DNA of 64,000 nt from Leptolyngbya sp. Cla-17 (GCF_016807185.1 NZ_JAEVYN010000002.1:1172528-1236527), one strand, 5' to 3'; positions 44,841-54,833 are shown, numbered from the stretch's first letter. Notes: generated from the sequence alone by a model not told the origin. Translations and numbers: made by a program.

Positions 44841-45596
44841 ATGTATGACGAAGAAGAAGAACTGACTCTCCTGACAGAGGATGAGCTAGAAAGCCCACTG
44901 GATAAGCTAGAGCCGCTGGATGCAGAGTCAGCGCCAAAGCCTGATCCAGAGGAAATGCTGTTATTGTTAGAATCGGCAGAACCCAACCAGCGAATGTTGG
45001 CAGCGCGGGCATTTTGCGACCTTCAAGATGAAAGAGCGATTCCTCATTTAATTCGATTGCTACAAGATAGCTGTCCCTTAGTGCGGGTGAGTGCTGCTTA
45101 TGGATTGGGTCGCAACCCTAGCCATGATGCGGTAGAGCCGCTGATCACTCAGTGCAACACTGATTGGAACGGCTATGTGCGAAAAGGCGTGGTGTGGGCA
45201 TTAGGCAACTGCCGTGATCGCCGTGCTTTATCCACTCTAATTGATGCATTGAAGACTGATATTTCGGCTGTGCGGCTGTGGGCAGCCAGTTCACTAGCAC
45301 AGATGGCATCTGTGGACTACGAATCCGTCATTGCTGCCATTCCGCCCCTGATTGAGGCGATGCGGCGTGACCAGATCGCGGCAGTACGAAGCAATTGTGC
45401 CTGGTCGGTGGGGCTGCTGTGCCGCGAGTTACCGTCTAACGTGGTGTATGCGACCGCGATCGATGCCTTACTGGAAACCATTGTGGAAGATGAAGATCTG
45501 GGGGTAAGGGAAGATGCCAGAGCCGCTCTGCTACGAGTCGGCGATCCGCGTGGTTTGCAGTTAATTGAAGATTTAGAGCAAGAGGGCTTTTTATAA
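44841..45596 (+). CDS. HEAT-repeat protein, 251 aa
   Basis: An acidic N-terminus (MYDEEEELTLLTEDELE) precedes about five HEAT repeats, e.g. IPHLIRLLQDSCPLVRVSAA, VEPLITQCNTDWNGYVRKGV and LSTLIDALKTDISAVRLWAA. It resembles the cyanobacterial CpcE/NblB-like HEAT group. It may be a scaffold or bilin-lyase-like subunit, but no specific activity is visible. The convergent coiled-coil gene follows after a short repeat-rich spacer. Confidence 0.78.
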   Translation: MYDEEEELTLLTEDELESPLDKLEPLDAESAPKPDPEEMLLLLESAEPNQRMLAARAFCDLQDERAIPHLIRLLQDSCPLVRVSAAYGLGRNPSHDAVEPLITQCNTDWNGYVRKGVVWALGNCRDRRALSTLIDALKTDISAVRLWAASSLAQMASVDYESVIAAIPPLIEAMRRDQIAAVRSNCAWSVGLLCRELPSNVVYATAIDALLETIVEDEDLGVREDARAALLRVGDPRGLQLIEDLEQEGFL

Positions 45597-45599
45597 GAG

Positions 45600-45660
45600 T
45601 GCGAAGTGCTGGGTGCGGAGTTGGCACCTGAAACCCAGCGCCCGAAACCTGAAACCGACA
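45600..45660. repeat. Repeat-rich spacer between convergent genes
   Basis: GTGCTGGGTGCGGAGTTGGC and the following ACCTGAAACCCAGCGC contain GCTGGGT (45608-45614) and ACCCAGC (45633-45639) as a stem, and repeats of CTGAAACC. The sequence is of the same style as the ileS insertions and 47497-47540. Confidence 0.5.
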
Positions 45661-45672
45661 CTTTTAGAGTCG

Positions 45673-47328
45673 CTATTCGGTCAAATAGTCATAGGTTTCA
45701 ATCATCTTTTTGATTGTTTTTTGGTGTTGACGGGCGATCTCGGGAGGTGCAAAACCAGAACGAGGATTTACCACTGATTCACCAACAACATCCTGGGCTT
45801 GCCGGTTAATAGAGATTAGTAATTCGTCCACACTAGAAAATCCTTCATCGGCGATCGCGTTGAGGGTTCGCAGCGGATTACTTTCTTGAGCGATCGCTCT
45901 AAGCGCTTGAAACTCATAGTCTGAAAGCTGCACCATGAAGTTCGTCCACGAGTCAGAAAGATCATCTGCATCATCGTTGAGTTTCTGAAATGAATCTTCT
46001 GGTTCTTGAAATGGAGCAGATTTTGGAGTGTTGGAGGTAGCTGGCTGTGGCGATTTTTCGGCTCCATTGTCATGGTCTAAGGGAGGCGGTTTGGGTGTAG
46101 CAACTAGTTTTTTGGAATTAGGCTTTGGAGCCATGCTTTCTGGCTTGGTTGGCAAATCAGGCTGCACAGATGATGCTCGGAGAGCAGTTCTCTTGGTTTT
46201 TAGCTGGGTAATTTGCTTTTCCAGTGCTTCTTTCTCTTGACGGCGAGTTTTGAGTTGCTTGTCTAGTTTCTCCAGCGCGACTAGATTCACTTGAGCCTGT
46301 TGATTTTGTTGTGTCATCGAGGCAATCGCTTGGTCAAGCTCATCTTTTTCGCGCAGGCGATCGCTGATTTGGGTTTCTAGTTGCCGTAAATTTTCCTGCA
46401 ACGTTGTCATCTGAGTTTGCTCTAAGCTGCTGTCTCCAGTAGGGGCGATCGCTTTTTGCTGCTCAAGAGCGGCAATTTCGTAGTCAAGCGACTCTTTCTC
46501 GTGAAGGCGATCGCTCACTTGGGTTTCTAGCTTGCGCAACTCGGTTTGTAAGGCGGTGACTTGCGTTTGTAGCTGCTTTAACGCCTTTTGTAGTGGATTA
46601 TTCCCTGTCTCTAGCTCCTGCTTTTTCGTTTCCACGTAGGAAACATATTGCTCTAATTCAGTCCGGCACTGTTCCAAATCTTTTACCTCAGCCTCTAGCC
46701 GCTTGGTATTGGAAGCAAGCGCTTGTTTTTGCTGCGATAGATGATTAATTTCTTGTACTAACTGATCGCGAAATTGGCGATTCTCTGATGTTTGGGCGTC
46801 TAACTGCCTCAGTTCTGCCTGTAAATTATTCAGAGTGGTAGTAATTTTTTGCTTGGTTGCCGCTGCCTCAGCTAAAAATTGGCGCAAGTCATCTTCTGCG
46901 GCTTTTGCAGATCCAAGAGTCGTTAGTTGTTCTGGGGGAGAACTCATGGAAGATTCAACCACTTCGGTCGCCATCAAGTTCCAGCTAACTCCTTTAGGAG
47001 GTGGCATTTCAGTTGGGTACTGCCCCATACCCTGCATCAAATCAATCGATTGGGCAATGCGTTCCTTTTCTGCTTCTAGTTCTAGCAGGGCTTGCTGCTC
47101 TGTGGCTCGATGGTACTGCAACGTGCGGATTTGATGTTTGAGCGTGGTAAGGCGAGTGTTGGTGGAGTGGTTGCGATACCAGTTCACAGTGGCAGCAGTG
47201 CCCCAAGCAGTTGCCAGCGCAGTTGAACCTGCTACGATCGCGCTGCCCAAATCGCGATTTATCAGCAGACTGATGCTAAAGCTTGCTACAAAGGCAATCG
47301 ATCCCAGCAGTAACCAAGGATTCAACAT
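45673..47328 (-). CDS. Membrane-anchored coiled-coil protein, 551 aa
   Basis: Two N-terminal hydrophobic helices (about 4-48, LLLGSIAFVASFSISLLI and IVAGSTALATAWGTAA) anchor a coiled coil of about 280 residues (LKHQIRTLQYHRATEQQALL through KRTALRASS) with several heptad blocks of similar wording (LRKLETQVSDRLHEKESLDY, LRQLETQISDRLREKDELDQ). A Pro-rich linker leads to a globular end (about 440-551, LSDYEFQALRAIAQESNPLR), possibly TerB-C-like. Function unknown; a tethering or structural role is likely. Confidence 0.75.
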   Translation of the reverse strand: MLNPWLLLGSIAFVASFSISLLINRDLGSAIVAGSTALATAWGTAATVNWYRNHSTNTRLTTLKHQIRTLQYHRATEQQALLELEAEKERIAQSIDLMQGMGQYPTEMPPPKGVSWNLMATEVVESSMSSPPEQLTTLGSAKAAEDDLRQFLAEAAATKQKITTTLNNLQAELRQLDAQTSENRQFRDQLVQEINHLSQQKQALASNTKRLEAEVKDLEQCRTELEQYVSYVETKKQELETGNNPLQKALKQLQTQVTALQTELRKLETQVSDRLHEKESLDYEIAALEQQKAIAPTGDSSLEQTQMTTLQENLRQLETQISDRLREKDELDQAIASMTQQNQQAQVNLVALEKLDKQLKTRRQEKEALEKQITQLKTKRTALRASSVQPDLPTKPESMAPKPNSKKLVATPKPPPLDHDNGAEKSPQPATSNTPKSAPFQEPEDSFQKLNDDADDLSDSWTNFMVQLSDYEFQALRAIAQESNPLRTLNAIADEGFSSVDELLISINRQAQDVVGESVVNPRSGFAPPEIARQHQKTIKKMIETYDYLTE

Positions 47329-47569
47329 AGGTGGAGGATCTGCCGTTTTTTCTCGGCAGCAGGGGTAGCTTTATGGTAAGCCCCTTTTTGTAAAAGGCGA
47401 TCGCCATAATGAGTAGGAGTGCAAAGCAGAGAATACGAGACTAAAAGCTACGTTTTGTTCGCGTAGCAGTTCTCCAGGAAATATTTTGAGTTTGCACTTG
47501 CACTCCCCACCTTGTACTCAGCACCCTGACGAACGATGCTAGGGTAGCGATAGCGCCAAGGTTAAAGGT

Positions 47570-48274
47570 ATGAACTGTAAAGATATTTTACGTAAGGGAC
47601 TCGTTTATTTAGGAGCGGGTGCTTTGGCGAGCAGTTTAGCCGTGGCGATCGCAGTTCTCACTCCACGTAAATGGAGTTTTGAGCAGCGGGAACCCTGTGA
47701 ATTTACTGTGTACCTTTCCAGCGATGGGTTCCATACCAACTTATTCGTTCCAACTAAAACAGTGGTGTATGACTGGACGCGGCTCACTTCCGGCATCGCT
47801 AATGAATTTTCTATGGGCGATCGCTATATTCAATTTGGCTGGGGCGATCTCCGCTTTTATATGGAAACGCCCAATTGGAATCAGGTCAACCCGTTAGAAG
47901 GACTGCGCGCCCTGTTCTTTTGGCAAAATTCGACTACCCTCTTTGTCAAAGGTCATGCGGCTCTTCCTCATACGCCGAACGAAGACTTAAAATGTGTGCG
48001 CTTGGGCAAAACGGATTATTTAGCGATGATGACCTTTATCGATCGCTCCTTTCAAACCAATCCTCAAGGTCAAAAGCAACGCTTGGGCAGCGGTCAAGAT
48101 CAACAAAGCGGCTTCTACGCTGCTACTGGATATTACTCCCTGCTCAACACCTGTAATTCTTGGACTGCGAATGCGCTTCGGGCTGCGAACGTCAACACGC
48201 CTCTTTGGGGAGGACTTGCCCAGCCGATCATGATGCACCTTCAGAATGGATGTACATGCGATGTTAATAAATGA
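47570..48274 (+). CDS. DUF2459 (TIGR02117) family protein, 234 aa
   Basis: An N-terminal membrane or signal helix (about 12-31, YLGAGALASSLAVAIAVLTP) is followed by a domain with VYLSSDGFHTNLFVP, YIQFGWGDLRFYMETPNW and NTCNSWTANALRAAN. These segments match DUF2459/TIGR02117, a family often near urease genes in proteobacteria. The His, Asp and Cys of these motifs suggest an NlpC/P60-like Cys-peptidase fold. Likely periplasmic. Function unproven. Confidence 0.8.
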   Translation: MNCKDILRKGLVYLGAGALASSLAVAIAVLTPRKWSFEQREPCEFTVYLSSDGFHTNLFVPTKTVVYDWTRLTSGIANEFSMGDRYIQFGWGDLRFYMETPNWNQVNPLEGLRALFFWQNSTTLFVKGHAALPHTPNEDLKCVRLGKTDYLAMMTFIDRSFQTNPQGQKQRLGSGQDQQSGFYAATGYYSLLNTCNSWTANALRAANVNTPLWGGLAQPIMMHLQNGCTCDVNK

Positions 48275-48415
48275 GAAAGAGATGAAAAAATGAAATAAGA
48301 AACAGTTCAACGCCAATCGGGGCGACTGTCCCATTTTTGAGCAATTAATCTTGCCTACTTTCAGCCTGTCTCCAGAAACGTTTATTCTACTGATACGGAA
48401 TCACCAACTATAAAG

Positions 48416-49771
48416 ATGCAATTTTCAAAAATCTTAATTGCGAATCGAGGAGAGATAGCTCTACGAATTCTCCGCACGTGTGAGGAACTAGGGATTGCTA
48501 CCGTTGCGGTTCATTCCACCATCGATCGCCATTCGTTGCATGTGCAGTTGGCAGACGAAGCCGTTTGCATTGGCGAACCTGCCAGCATTAAAAGCTACCT
48601 AAATATTCCTAATATCATTGCGGCAGCCCTCACCCGCAATGCCACGGCGATTCATCCCGGCTATGGTTTTTTGGCAGAAAATGCCCGTTTCGCCGAAATC
48701 TGCGCCGATCATCAGATTGCTTTCATTGGTCCATCTCCTGACTCGATTCGGTCAATGGGCGATAAATCGACCGCTAAGAAAACGATGCAATCGGTTGGTG
48801 TACCAACAGTTCCGGGTAGCGAAGGGCTAGTGTTGGATGAAGGTGAAGCACGGGCAATCGCCCGCACCATAGGATACCCCGTGTTGATTAAAGCAACAGC
48901 CGGCGGCGGTGGACGGGGAATGCGGTTGGTCAAGGAAGATAGCGAACTCGGTACCTTGTTCGCAGCGGCCCAAGGTGAAGCAGAAGCAGCCTTTGGCAAC
49001 TCAGGTGTTTATGTTGAAAAATTTGTCCAAAAGCCGCGTCATATTGAGTTTCAAATCTTGGCAGATAGTTACGGAAATGTGATTCATTTAGGAGAGCGGG
49101 AATGCTCAATCCAGCGTCGTCACCAAAAGCTGTTGGAAGAAGCTCCTAGTACAGCGCTCACCCCTGAACTGAGGCAAAAGATGGGCGATGCCGCTGTATT
49201 AGCAGCGAAGTCCATTAATTATGTGGGTGCAGGAACGGTAGAGTTTTTGCTAGATCAATCCGGCGACTTCTACTTTATGGAAATGAATACTCGCATCCAG
49301 GTAGAGCATCCGGTAACGGAGATGATCACTGGGCTAGATCTGATTGCCGAACAAATTCGCATTGCCCAAGGGGAACGACTGGGTTTGACTCAAGATCAGG
49401 TTAGGCTGCACGGACATGCGATCGAATGCCGCATAAACGCCGAAGATCCCGAGCAAAACTTTCGCCCTCATCCCGGACGAATCAGCGGCTATCTCCCGCC
49501 CAGTGGTCCGGGTGTACGGATGGATTCCCATGTTTATACAGACTATGAAATTCCACCCTATTACGATTCACTAATTGGCAAAATTATTGTGTGGGGAAGC
49601 GATCGCCCTGCTGCCATTCGGCGAATGCGTCGCGCCCTACGGGAATGTGCCATCACCGGATTGCCCACCACCATTAACTTTCATCAGCGCATCCTCGAAA
49701 CCCCCGAATTTCAGCGAGGAGATGTTTACACTAACTTTGTCGAGCAGGTAATGATGATGGGTAAACGATGA
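48416..49771 (+). CDS. accC: Biotin carboxylase subunit of acetyl-CoA carboxylase
   Basis: The 451-aa ATP-grasp enzyme carboxylates biotin on AccB with bicarbonate and ATP, the first committed step of fatty acid synthesis. Motifs: [20 protein letters not shown], glycine-rich ATP loop [25 protein letters not shown] [10 protein letters not shown], and [18 protein letters not shown]. It ends exactly at the stop of the convergent YggT gene (no spacer). Other acc genes are not in the window, as usual in cyanobacteria. Confidence 0.98.
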   Translation: MQFSKILIANRGEIALRILRTCEELGIATVAVHSTIDRHSLHVQLADEAVCIGEPASIKSYLNIPNIIAAALTRNATAIHPGYGFLAENARFAEICADHQIAFIGPSPDSIRSMGDKSTAKKTMQSVGVPTVPGSEGLVLDEGEARAIARTIGYPVLIKATAGGGGRGMRLVKEDSELGTLFAAAQGEAEAAFGNSGVYVEKFVQKPRHIEFQILADSYGNVIHLGERECSIQRRHQKLLEEAPSTALTPELRQKMGDAAVLAAKSINYVGAGTVEFLLDQSGDFYFMEMNTRIQVEHPVTEMITGLDLIAEQIRIAQGERLGLTQDQVRLHGHAIECRINAEDPEQNFRPHPGRISGYLPPSGPGVRMDSHVYTDYEIPPYYDSLIGKIIVWGSDRPAAIRRMRRALRECAITGLPTTINFHQRILETPEFQRGDVYTNFVEQVMMMGKR

Positions 49772-50065
49772 TTAGCCAACATGATTCATCATCGTCAACA
49801 AGCCCTGTTGCCCCAGCAAAATTTCTCGAATCAAACTGAAAATTCCCACCCAGATAATTGGCGTAATATCCACGCCGCCTATCGGAGACACAATTTTACG
49901 GGATGGTGCCAGAAGAGGTTCCGTGAGCACGTTAATCACATTGAGTGGAAATCGGCTCAAGTCTACTTGAGGATACCAAGTCAACACAATCCTGAAAATG
50001 AACAGAAATATCATGAGTGCCAAGACAGGACTCAAAATCAAAGCAGTCAGAGCAACAGCCGTCAT
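49772..50065 (-). CDS. YggT/Ycf19-family membrane protein, 97 aa
   Basis: Two hydrophobic helices (about 4-27 and 68-90) flank the conserved WYPQVDLSRFPLNVINVLTE and LAPSRKIVSPIGGVDITPII. This is the YggT/Ycf19 pattern; members have been tied to thylakoid organisation and division in cyanobacteria and plastids. Its stop codon abuts the accC stop. Start ATG 50065. Confidence 0.9.
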   Translation of the reverse strand: MTAVALTALILSPVLALMIFLFIFRIVLTWYPQVDLSRFPLNVINVLTEPLLAPSRKIVSPIGGVDITPIIWVGIFSLIREILLGQQGLLTMMNHVG

Positions 50066-50258
50066 GAGAAGATTAAATATTTATGAATGAGAGTCATATC
50101 TAACGATCTTAACGGGATTCGTTGGCATTCTGGTGACTAAGAGTTAAAAATTGGATTGCTTGCGTGCTTTAGCAATAAACAATTGATAAACAGCTTCTCA
50201 AGGGTGTAACAGACCATTAAAATAAAAACAAGCTGTTGTAATGGGAGACGAGGGATCA

Positions 50259-50378
50259 ATGACTTCTTCACTAATGAATTTTTTGTTAAGTCTACTGGCC
50301 GGTGCAGTTGTTATTCTTATTCCTGCAACCGTGGCATTGTTGTTTATTAGCCAAAAAGATAAGGTTCAGCGCTTCTAA
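50259..50378 (+). CDS. psbX: Photosystem II reaction centre protein PsbX, 39 aa
   Basis: The 39-aa single-span protein MTSSLMNFLLSLLAGAVVIL then IPATVALLFISQKDKVQRF matches PsbX (N-terminal short helix, one transmembrane span, ISQ-DK end). PsbX sits near cytochrome b559 at the QB side of PSII. ATG 50259 is preceded by GAGG. It is too short for standard length cut-offs. ycf66 lies 266 nt downstream on the same strand, a pairing also found in other cyanobacteria. Confidence 0.93.
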   Translation: MTSSLMNFLLSLLAGAVVILIPATVALLFISQKDKVQRF

Positions 50379-50644
50379 ACCCTTGTAGCAAAATACGATC
50401 ATAATTTGAATAAATTGTTAAGCCTTGAGTGATTACCATAAAACTGGTTAATTCAGATTATTTGGGCAGTCATTCGAGGTTTATTTATTACAACTCAGTT
50501 AAAGTATCTTGCCGTAAGGCACCATTTGACGAAAGTGCTAAATTGGATTCTTGAATAACTGTAGAGTTTGGCGATCGCCCTATATTCGGTTGGAGATTCT
50601 GGGCGTAACTCGTTAATATAGGATGTACTTAGGAGAGGTTTTCG

Positions 50645-51436
50645 ATGGTAAACGTAGGGCTGAATTGGAGCAGTGTTTTAGGTGTGACGCTGGCTGCATC
50701 AGGCTTAGCTTTGTACTTTCTGCGCTCCATGCGTCCAAAGCTAGCTCGTGACCACGATATATTTTTCGCGGCAGTTGCTTTGCTCTGCGGGGGTATCCTC
50801 TTTTTTCAAGGCTGGCGACAAGACCCTATTCTTCAATTTGGACAGTTTTTGCTAACCGGGTCTGCTGTATTTTTTGCAGTAGAAAGTGTTCGGCTCCGAG
50901 GTTTGGCAACAGAACAAGCCCGACGTACTGCGCCCATTGTGGACGAAGATCGCCCGGTTAGTCGGATGTATCGGGCAGAACTGGATGATTTGGAGACTCT
51001 AGACGATCGCGCGACAACCCGACGAATTCGGGGTACGCGGGATTCTCGACCCAACCGTGATGAGTATGAAGAAGACGTTCGCCGTCGCCCCAGCAGTCGC
51101 TCTAGTTCAGAAGAGCGGTCTAGCGCGGGCAACAGCGATCGCCCCCGTCGTCGCCCTTCTCGTCCTATCAGTGAACCTGTTGATGCTCCTGAATCGTTTT
51201 ATGACGATGAAACAATGCCCGACTCTAGGCGGCGCACTCGCAACAATGGTGCTCCCCGCCCTAGTAATCCCCCTTCAGAGGCAGTCAGACCGCGACGCTC
51301 CCGTCCAACCGATCAAGAGTCACCCCGCCGCCCTCGCAACGAAGAGCCTGTTGCTCCTCCCTCGGAATATTCTGAATACGTAGACTATCGCCCCGTTGAG
51401 AATAATGACGAATCAGATAACTGGAGCAATGAGTAG
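50645..51436 (+). CDS. ycf66: Ycf66 family protein
   Basis: The 263-aa product has three hydrophobic stretches in the first 85 residues with LGVTLAASGLALYFLRSMRP, ARDHDIFFAAVALLCGGILF and QDPILQFGQFLLTGSAVFFA, the diagnostic region also found in plastid Ycf66. Residues 90-263 are an Arg/Pro/Ser-rich disordered tail. The ribosome site AGGAGAGG precedes ATG 50645. Function is unknown; conservation in photosynthetic lineages suggests a thylakoid-linked role. Confidence 0.9.
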   Translation: MVNVGLNWSSVLGVTLAASGLALYFLRSMRPKLARDHDIFFAAVALLCGGILFFQGWRQDPILQFGQFLLTGSAVFFAVESVRLRGLATEQARRTAPIVDEDRPVSRMYRAELDDLETLDDRATTRRIRGTRDSRPNRDEYEEDVRRRPSSRSSSEERSSAGNSDRPRRRPSRPISEPVDAPESFYDDETMPDSRRRTRNNGAPRPSNPPSEAVRPRRSRPTDQESPRRPRNEEPVAPPSEYSEYVDYRPVENNDESDNWSNE

Positions 51437-51539
51437 CCCAGGAAATCTAGTCAGGCTCTAGCCTTGCTACTTAAAATCTTTTGTGATGGTCAGTCGATGG
51501 TTTTCAGCGATCGCTTATGAAAGCAAACTAAGCGTCAGT

Positions 51540-52058
51540 ATGCGGCATTGGTGGTTCGCGGTTTTTATGTGTAGCTGTTTAATTGCATTGACGGCTTGCA
51601 CGACCGAAACAGCGTTAGTATCACCCGGTGAATTAAATAGTCAATTTAATGATGAGCAGCCTGCTCTAAGCGGAGATGGTCGGTTTTTGGCGTTTGTCTC
51701 TAATCGAGAGGGTACTCGTTCCATTCTGCTCTATGACATCCGAAACAAGCAGTATCTAAACCTGCCGCGCTTGAATCGACGTGACGCGATCGCGGAATCT
51801 CCTAGCCTCAGCGCGACCGGACGCTACATCGCCTACATTGCTAGCGACAGCGCCAGACCCGAAGTTGAGTTGTATGATCGCGCCACTCAGCAAGTTCAGA
51901 TTTTGACGATGGGGTATCGCGGCTGGTTTCGCAATCCAAAAATTAGCCCCGATGGTCGCTACATTGTGTTTGAAACGGGTAATCGGGGACAGTGGGATGT
52001 TGAAGTGTTAGATCGCGGTGCCGGCGTTGAACTAGATATTCCCGACTACCGACGATAA
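51540..52058 (+). CDS. TolB-like beta-propeller lipoprotein, copy 1
   Basis: From ATG 51540 a 20-residue lipoprotein signal ends in LTAC. The mature part has WD40/PD40-like TolB repeats, e.g. QPALSGDGRFLAFVSNREGT, SPSLSATGRYIAYIASDSAR and NPKISPDGRYIVFETGNRGQ. About three blades are present, too few for a closed propeller, so it may pair with another copy. ATG 51486 or GTG 51483 would lengthen the leader to 37-39 residues. A paralogue follows at 52105. Confidence 0.8.
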   Translation: MRHWWFAVFMCSCLIALTACTTETALVSPGELNSQFNDEQPALSGDGRFLAFVSNREGTRSILLYDIRNKQYLNLPRLNRRDAIAESPSLSATGRYIAYIASDSARPEVELYDRATQQVQILTMGYRGWFRNPKISPDGRYIVFETGNRGQWDVEVLDRGAGVELDIPDYRR

Positions 52059-52104
52059 ACTACGTTCATTCCTCCTTGCCCTTCGCCCCTCGTTTGTTCA
52101 TCTT

Positions 52105-52620
52105 GTGAAATATTTTGTCTGGTCAATTGGGCTTTTAGCACTCTCGCTCAGCGGTTGTGCCAGTTCTCGTTCGCTCAACTTTCCGTTTGATCCAGGTGGG
52201 CGCAGTTTGAACAGCCCATTTGCAGAGATGCAACCGGCGATCGCGGGACGCTATATTGTGTTTGCCTCTGATCGCCGAGGTAGTCAAGATATTTATCTGT
52301 ATGACACCGTGACACGCAACCTGGTCGAAGTTCCGGGACTGAACACTTTAGATGTGAGCGAATCCAATCCAGCAATTTCTGAAAACGGTCGCTATATTGC
52401 CTACATGGGCGCGCGGGGTGGACGCCCTAGTATTTATTTGTACGATCGCGACACTCGACAAACGCGCAACCTTACCGAATCGCTGAAAGCAGAGGTTCGT
52501 AACCCTAGCATTAGCGCCGATGGCAACGCGATCGCCTTTCAATCGAGTGCCAGCGGACAGTGGGATATTGTAGTTTACAACCGTTTTGGACAGCCAATTT
52601 CCCAGCCCACTTCACCGTAA
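52105..52620 (+). CDS. TolB-like beta-propeller lipoprotein, copy 2
   Basis: GTG 52105 starts a 171-aa product with lipobox LSGC (Cys18). It carries the same three repeats as its neighbour: QPAIAGRYIVFASDRRGSQD, NPAISENGRYIAYMGARGGR and NPSISADGNAIAFQSSASGQ with WDIVVYN. The two genes are 46 nt apart and clearly a tandem duplication that has diverged. Located behind ycf66 on the same strand. Function unknown; periplasmic or outer-leaflet membrane protein. Confidence 0.82.
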   Translation: MKYFVWSIGLLALSLSGCASSRSLNFPFDPGGRSLNSPFAEMQPAIAGRYIVFASDRRGSQDIYLYDTVTRNLVEVPGLNTLDVSESNPAISENGRYIAYMGARGGRPSIYLYDRDTRQTRNLTESLKAEVRNPSISADGNAIAFQSSASGQWDIVVYNRFGQPISQPTSP

Positions 52621-52771
52621 TCTCAGACAGGTTAGCAAATCTTGCTCAGCGTAAGTAGTTCAACCAGAAGTAGCCAATAGTTTAACCAGAAGTAGCCTAC
52701 AGTGGATTACAAAGGCTCTTGGTTCAAAGGCTCAGGTATTTATTGTCATTACCTTTTGAGGATTTGCTCAC

Positions 52772-53833
52772 TCAGCCTCCTGTCGGTTCAGGTGTTTCAG
52801 ATGTCATTGTCACCTGCTGAGACTTATCCAGGCTTTTCACCGATTCAATCAGCGATCGCACGGTTGCTGCCCCTGCTGATGGTTCAAAACTCAGTGGAAA
52901 CTTGCGCTTCGCAATCATCCTCACGCCCAAAGGCACCAAGCTCACAACCCCTTGCAAATCTCGAAACGAGTTGCCAACAACTTTCAAGCCAAAATCCTGT
53001 TCATTGATCCAGCCACCTTTTTTTACTAGCTCAATCAACACCTTGCGATGCCGAATTGAGCGACTGGATTGAGCATTCTTTCGCTCCAAAATTTCTGATT
53101 TGATTTTGCTGATTTGCTCCATTGGAGCGACTTCCATGGGGCAAACCGAATTGCAATGATAACAGCGGGTACAGCCCCATACTCCAGCAGTGCCATGATT
53201 GTATTTTTCGAACCGTGATTCTGTGGTTTGATCCCGAGAATCTGCCACCATGCGATAAGCTTTTGCCAACGCATGGGGACCGACAAAAGTGGGATTTACC
53301 TCGCGGGCATTGCATTCAGAGTAGCAAGCTCCGCACATAATGCAGTTGCCCGTTTGATTAAGCCGCGATCGCTCCTCTGGCGTTTGCAAAAATTCTCGCT
53401 CAGGCACCTGACGCGCCGCCGTGCTGACATAGGGATCAACCGCCTTTAGGTTATCCCAAAACCCTTTCATATCCACTACTAAATCTTTAATCACTGGCAT
53501 ATTTCCGAGTGGTGCCAGCGTGATTACTGGAATTGCAACACTGGTATTGCCATCGACTTTTTCTCCGAAAGGAACCGCTTGCTCTAACCTTGCCAACTCA
53601 CTGCCAATATTTTCCTTACAGGCAAGTGCCGAGCGCCCATTAATCCGCATGGTACAGCTACCGCAAATCGTATTTCGGCAGTTTTTCCGAAAAGCCAGCG
53701 TGCCATCTTGCTCCCATTTAATCCGATTGATGCATTCCAAAATCGTATTACTTGGCTCTGCTTCTAGGTGATAATCCTGAACTTTGGGAGCTGCGCCTGG
53801 TTCTTGCCGAATCACTTTAAAGATGACGTGCAT
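52772..53833 (-). CDS. sdhB: Succinate dehydrogenase/fumarate reductase iron-sulfur subunit
   Basis: The 353-aa product has a plant-type ferredoxin N-domain with CRNTICGSCTMRINGRSALAC for the [2Fe-2S] cluster and a C-domain with CIMCGACYSEC and CTRCYHCNSVCPMEVAP for [4Fe-4S] and [3Fe-4S]. It feeds electrons from SdhA to plastoquinone in cyanobacteria. Its C-terminal about 80 residues extend beyond most SdhB proteins, as in the other cyanobacterial forms. sdhA is not adjacent. Confidence 0.93.
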   Translation of the reverse strand: MHVIFKVIRQEPGAAPKVQDYHLEAEPSNTILECINRIKWEQDGTLAFRKNCRNTICGSCTMRINGRSALACKENIGSELARLEQAVPFGEKVDGNTSVAIPVITLAPLGNMPVIKDLVVDMKGFWDNLKAVDPYVSTAARQVPEREFLQTPEERSRLNQTGNCIMCGACYSECNAREVNPTFVGPHALAKAYRMVADSRDQTTESRFEKYNHGTAGVWGCTRCYHCNSVCPMEVAPMEQISKIKSEILERKNAQSSRSIRHRKVLIELVKKGGWINEQDFGLKVVGNSFRDLQGVVSLVPLGVRMIAKRKFPLSFEPSAGAATVRSLIESVKSLDKSQQVTMTSETPEPTGG

Positions 53834-54428
53834 TCTAGTTAAAAAGAAAGTTTTCGATGCGTTGAAAAGACCTCTGTGCCTCTAGCGTAACGGCAAATAC
53901 GCCTTCTTGGATAAACCTTAAACTGAATTTCTCAATTGCTTCAGGTCGTCAGAAAAGATGAGTTCAGTGGGTTGTAGGTGAAATGATTGCTTGTATCAAT
54001 AGTAAAAGAGTGATTTATCATGCGTGATCGCTTTTGCTAAATCAAAGTTTTTAGAGCCAAATTTTTAGAGCCATCAATCTTTCAATAAAAATGCTCCTTT
54101 AAAAGCAAGCGATCAAAAGTTCATGAGGAATGACTTCAATCTTCATTAAATTTGGTGTCTAAAGCAGTTCACTTATTCTTTTTGGCATCTCAAACGTTCC
54201 TCAAATGTTCAGAAAAGCGTTATTTTACTTGACTGATTCTCTTCAAAATTAGCGTTACCCCATGCGATTATTAATAGGGTATAAAGATATTTCGAAAATA
54301 TTAGTAGTAAAAACATTGTGCAATTCTTGCAAAGATAGAGGGGTCTAAGGATATATTTTTTATAGTGCTGAATCTAGACTTATTTGTTTGAATCATTAAC
54401 CTAAAGCTCTGAGGATATTTGAGGAAAA
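53834..54428. other. Long AT-rich intergenic region ahead of cyAbrB
   Basis: About 595 nt separating divergent sdhB and cyAbrB. It is AT-rich with no intact frame. Such length upstream of a global regulator suggests complex control, but I could not define operators. Confidence 0.5.
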
Positions 54429-54833
54429 ATGGCAGATACACAGACCACTCCATTAATAGGAAAAGCTTTACTCCAAAAGGTAAAAGAACTCTCTCATCTG
54501 CCGCGTCGAGAAACAGCGAGGCGATGTGGATATTACACCGTCACCAAAAACAATCAAACGCGGGTCAATTTAACCGATTTTTATGATGCACTGCTTGTAG
54601 CAAACGGGTTGCCGCTCGATCCAGAAGGTACAAAAGATGGGCGAGGGCGAGAGCCAACCTATCGGGTCAGTGTGCATAAAAATGGTCAAATTGTGATTGG
54701 TGCAGCCTACACCCTATCAATGGGATTAAAGTCGGGTGATGAGTTTGAGATTAAGCTTGGGTATAAGCATATTCGACTTGTTCAGCTAGGTTCTAGCGAA
54801 AGTATTGGCACTGATGCTGATGAAGAAAACTAG
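54429..54833 (+). CDS. cyAbrB-family transcriptional regulator
   Basis: The 134-aa product is the cyanobacterial AbrB type: LIGKALLQKVKELSHLPRRE, CGYYTVTKNNQTRVNLTDFY and VSVHKNGQIVIGAAYTLSMG leading to the C-terminal AbrB-like DNA-binding fold GDEFEIKLGYKHIRL. These proteins are abundant and regulate carbon/nitrogen metabolism and other genes. Sequence is close to the CalA/cyAbrB1 type, but I do not assign the subclass. Own long upstream region. Confidence 0.92.
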   Translation: MADTQTTPLIGKALLQKVKELSHLPRRETARRCGYYTVTKNNQTRVNLTDFYDALLVANGLPLDPEGTKDGRGREPTYRVSVHKNGQIVIGAAYTLSMGLKSGDEFEIKLGYKHIRLVQLGSSESIGTDADEEN

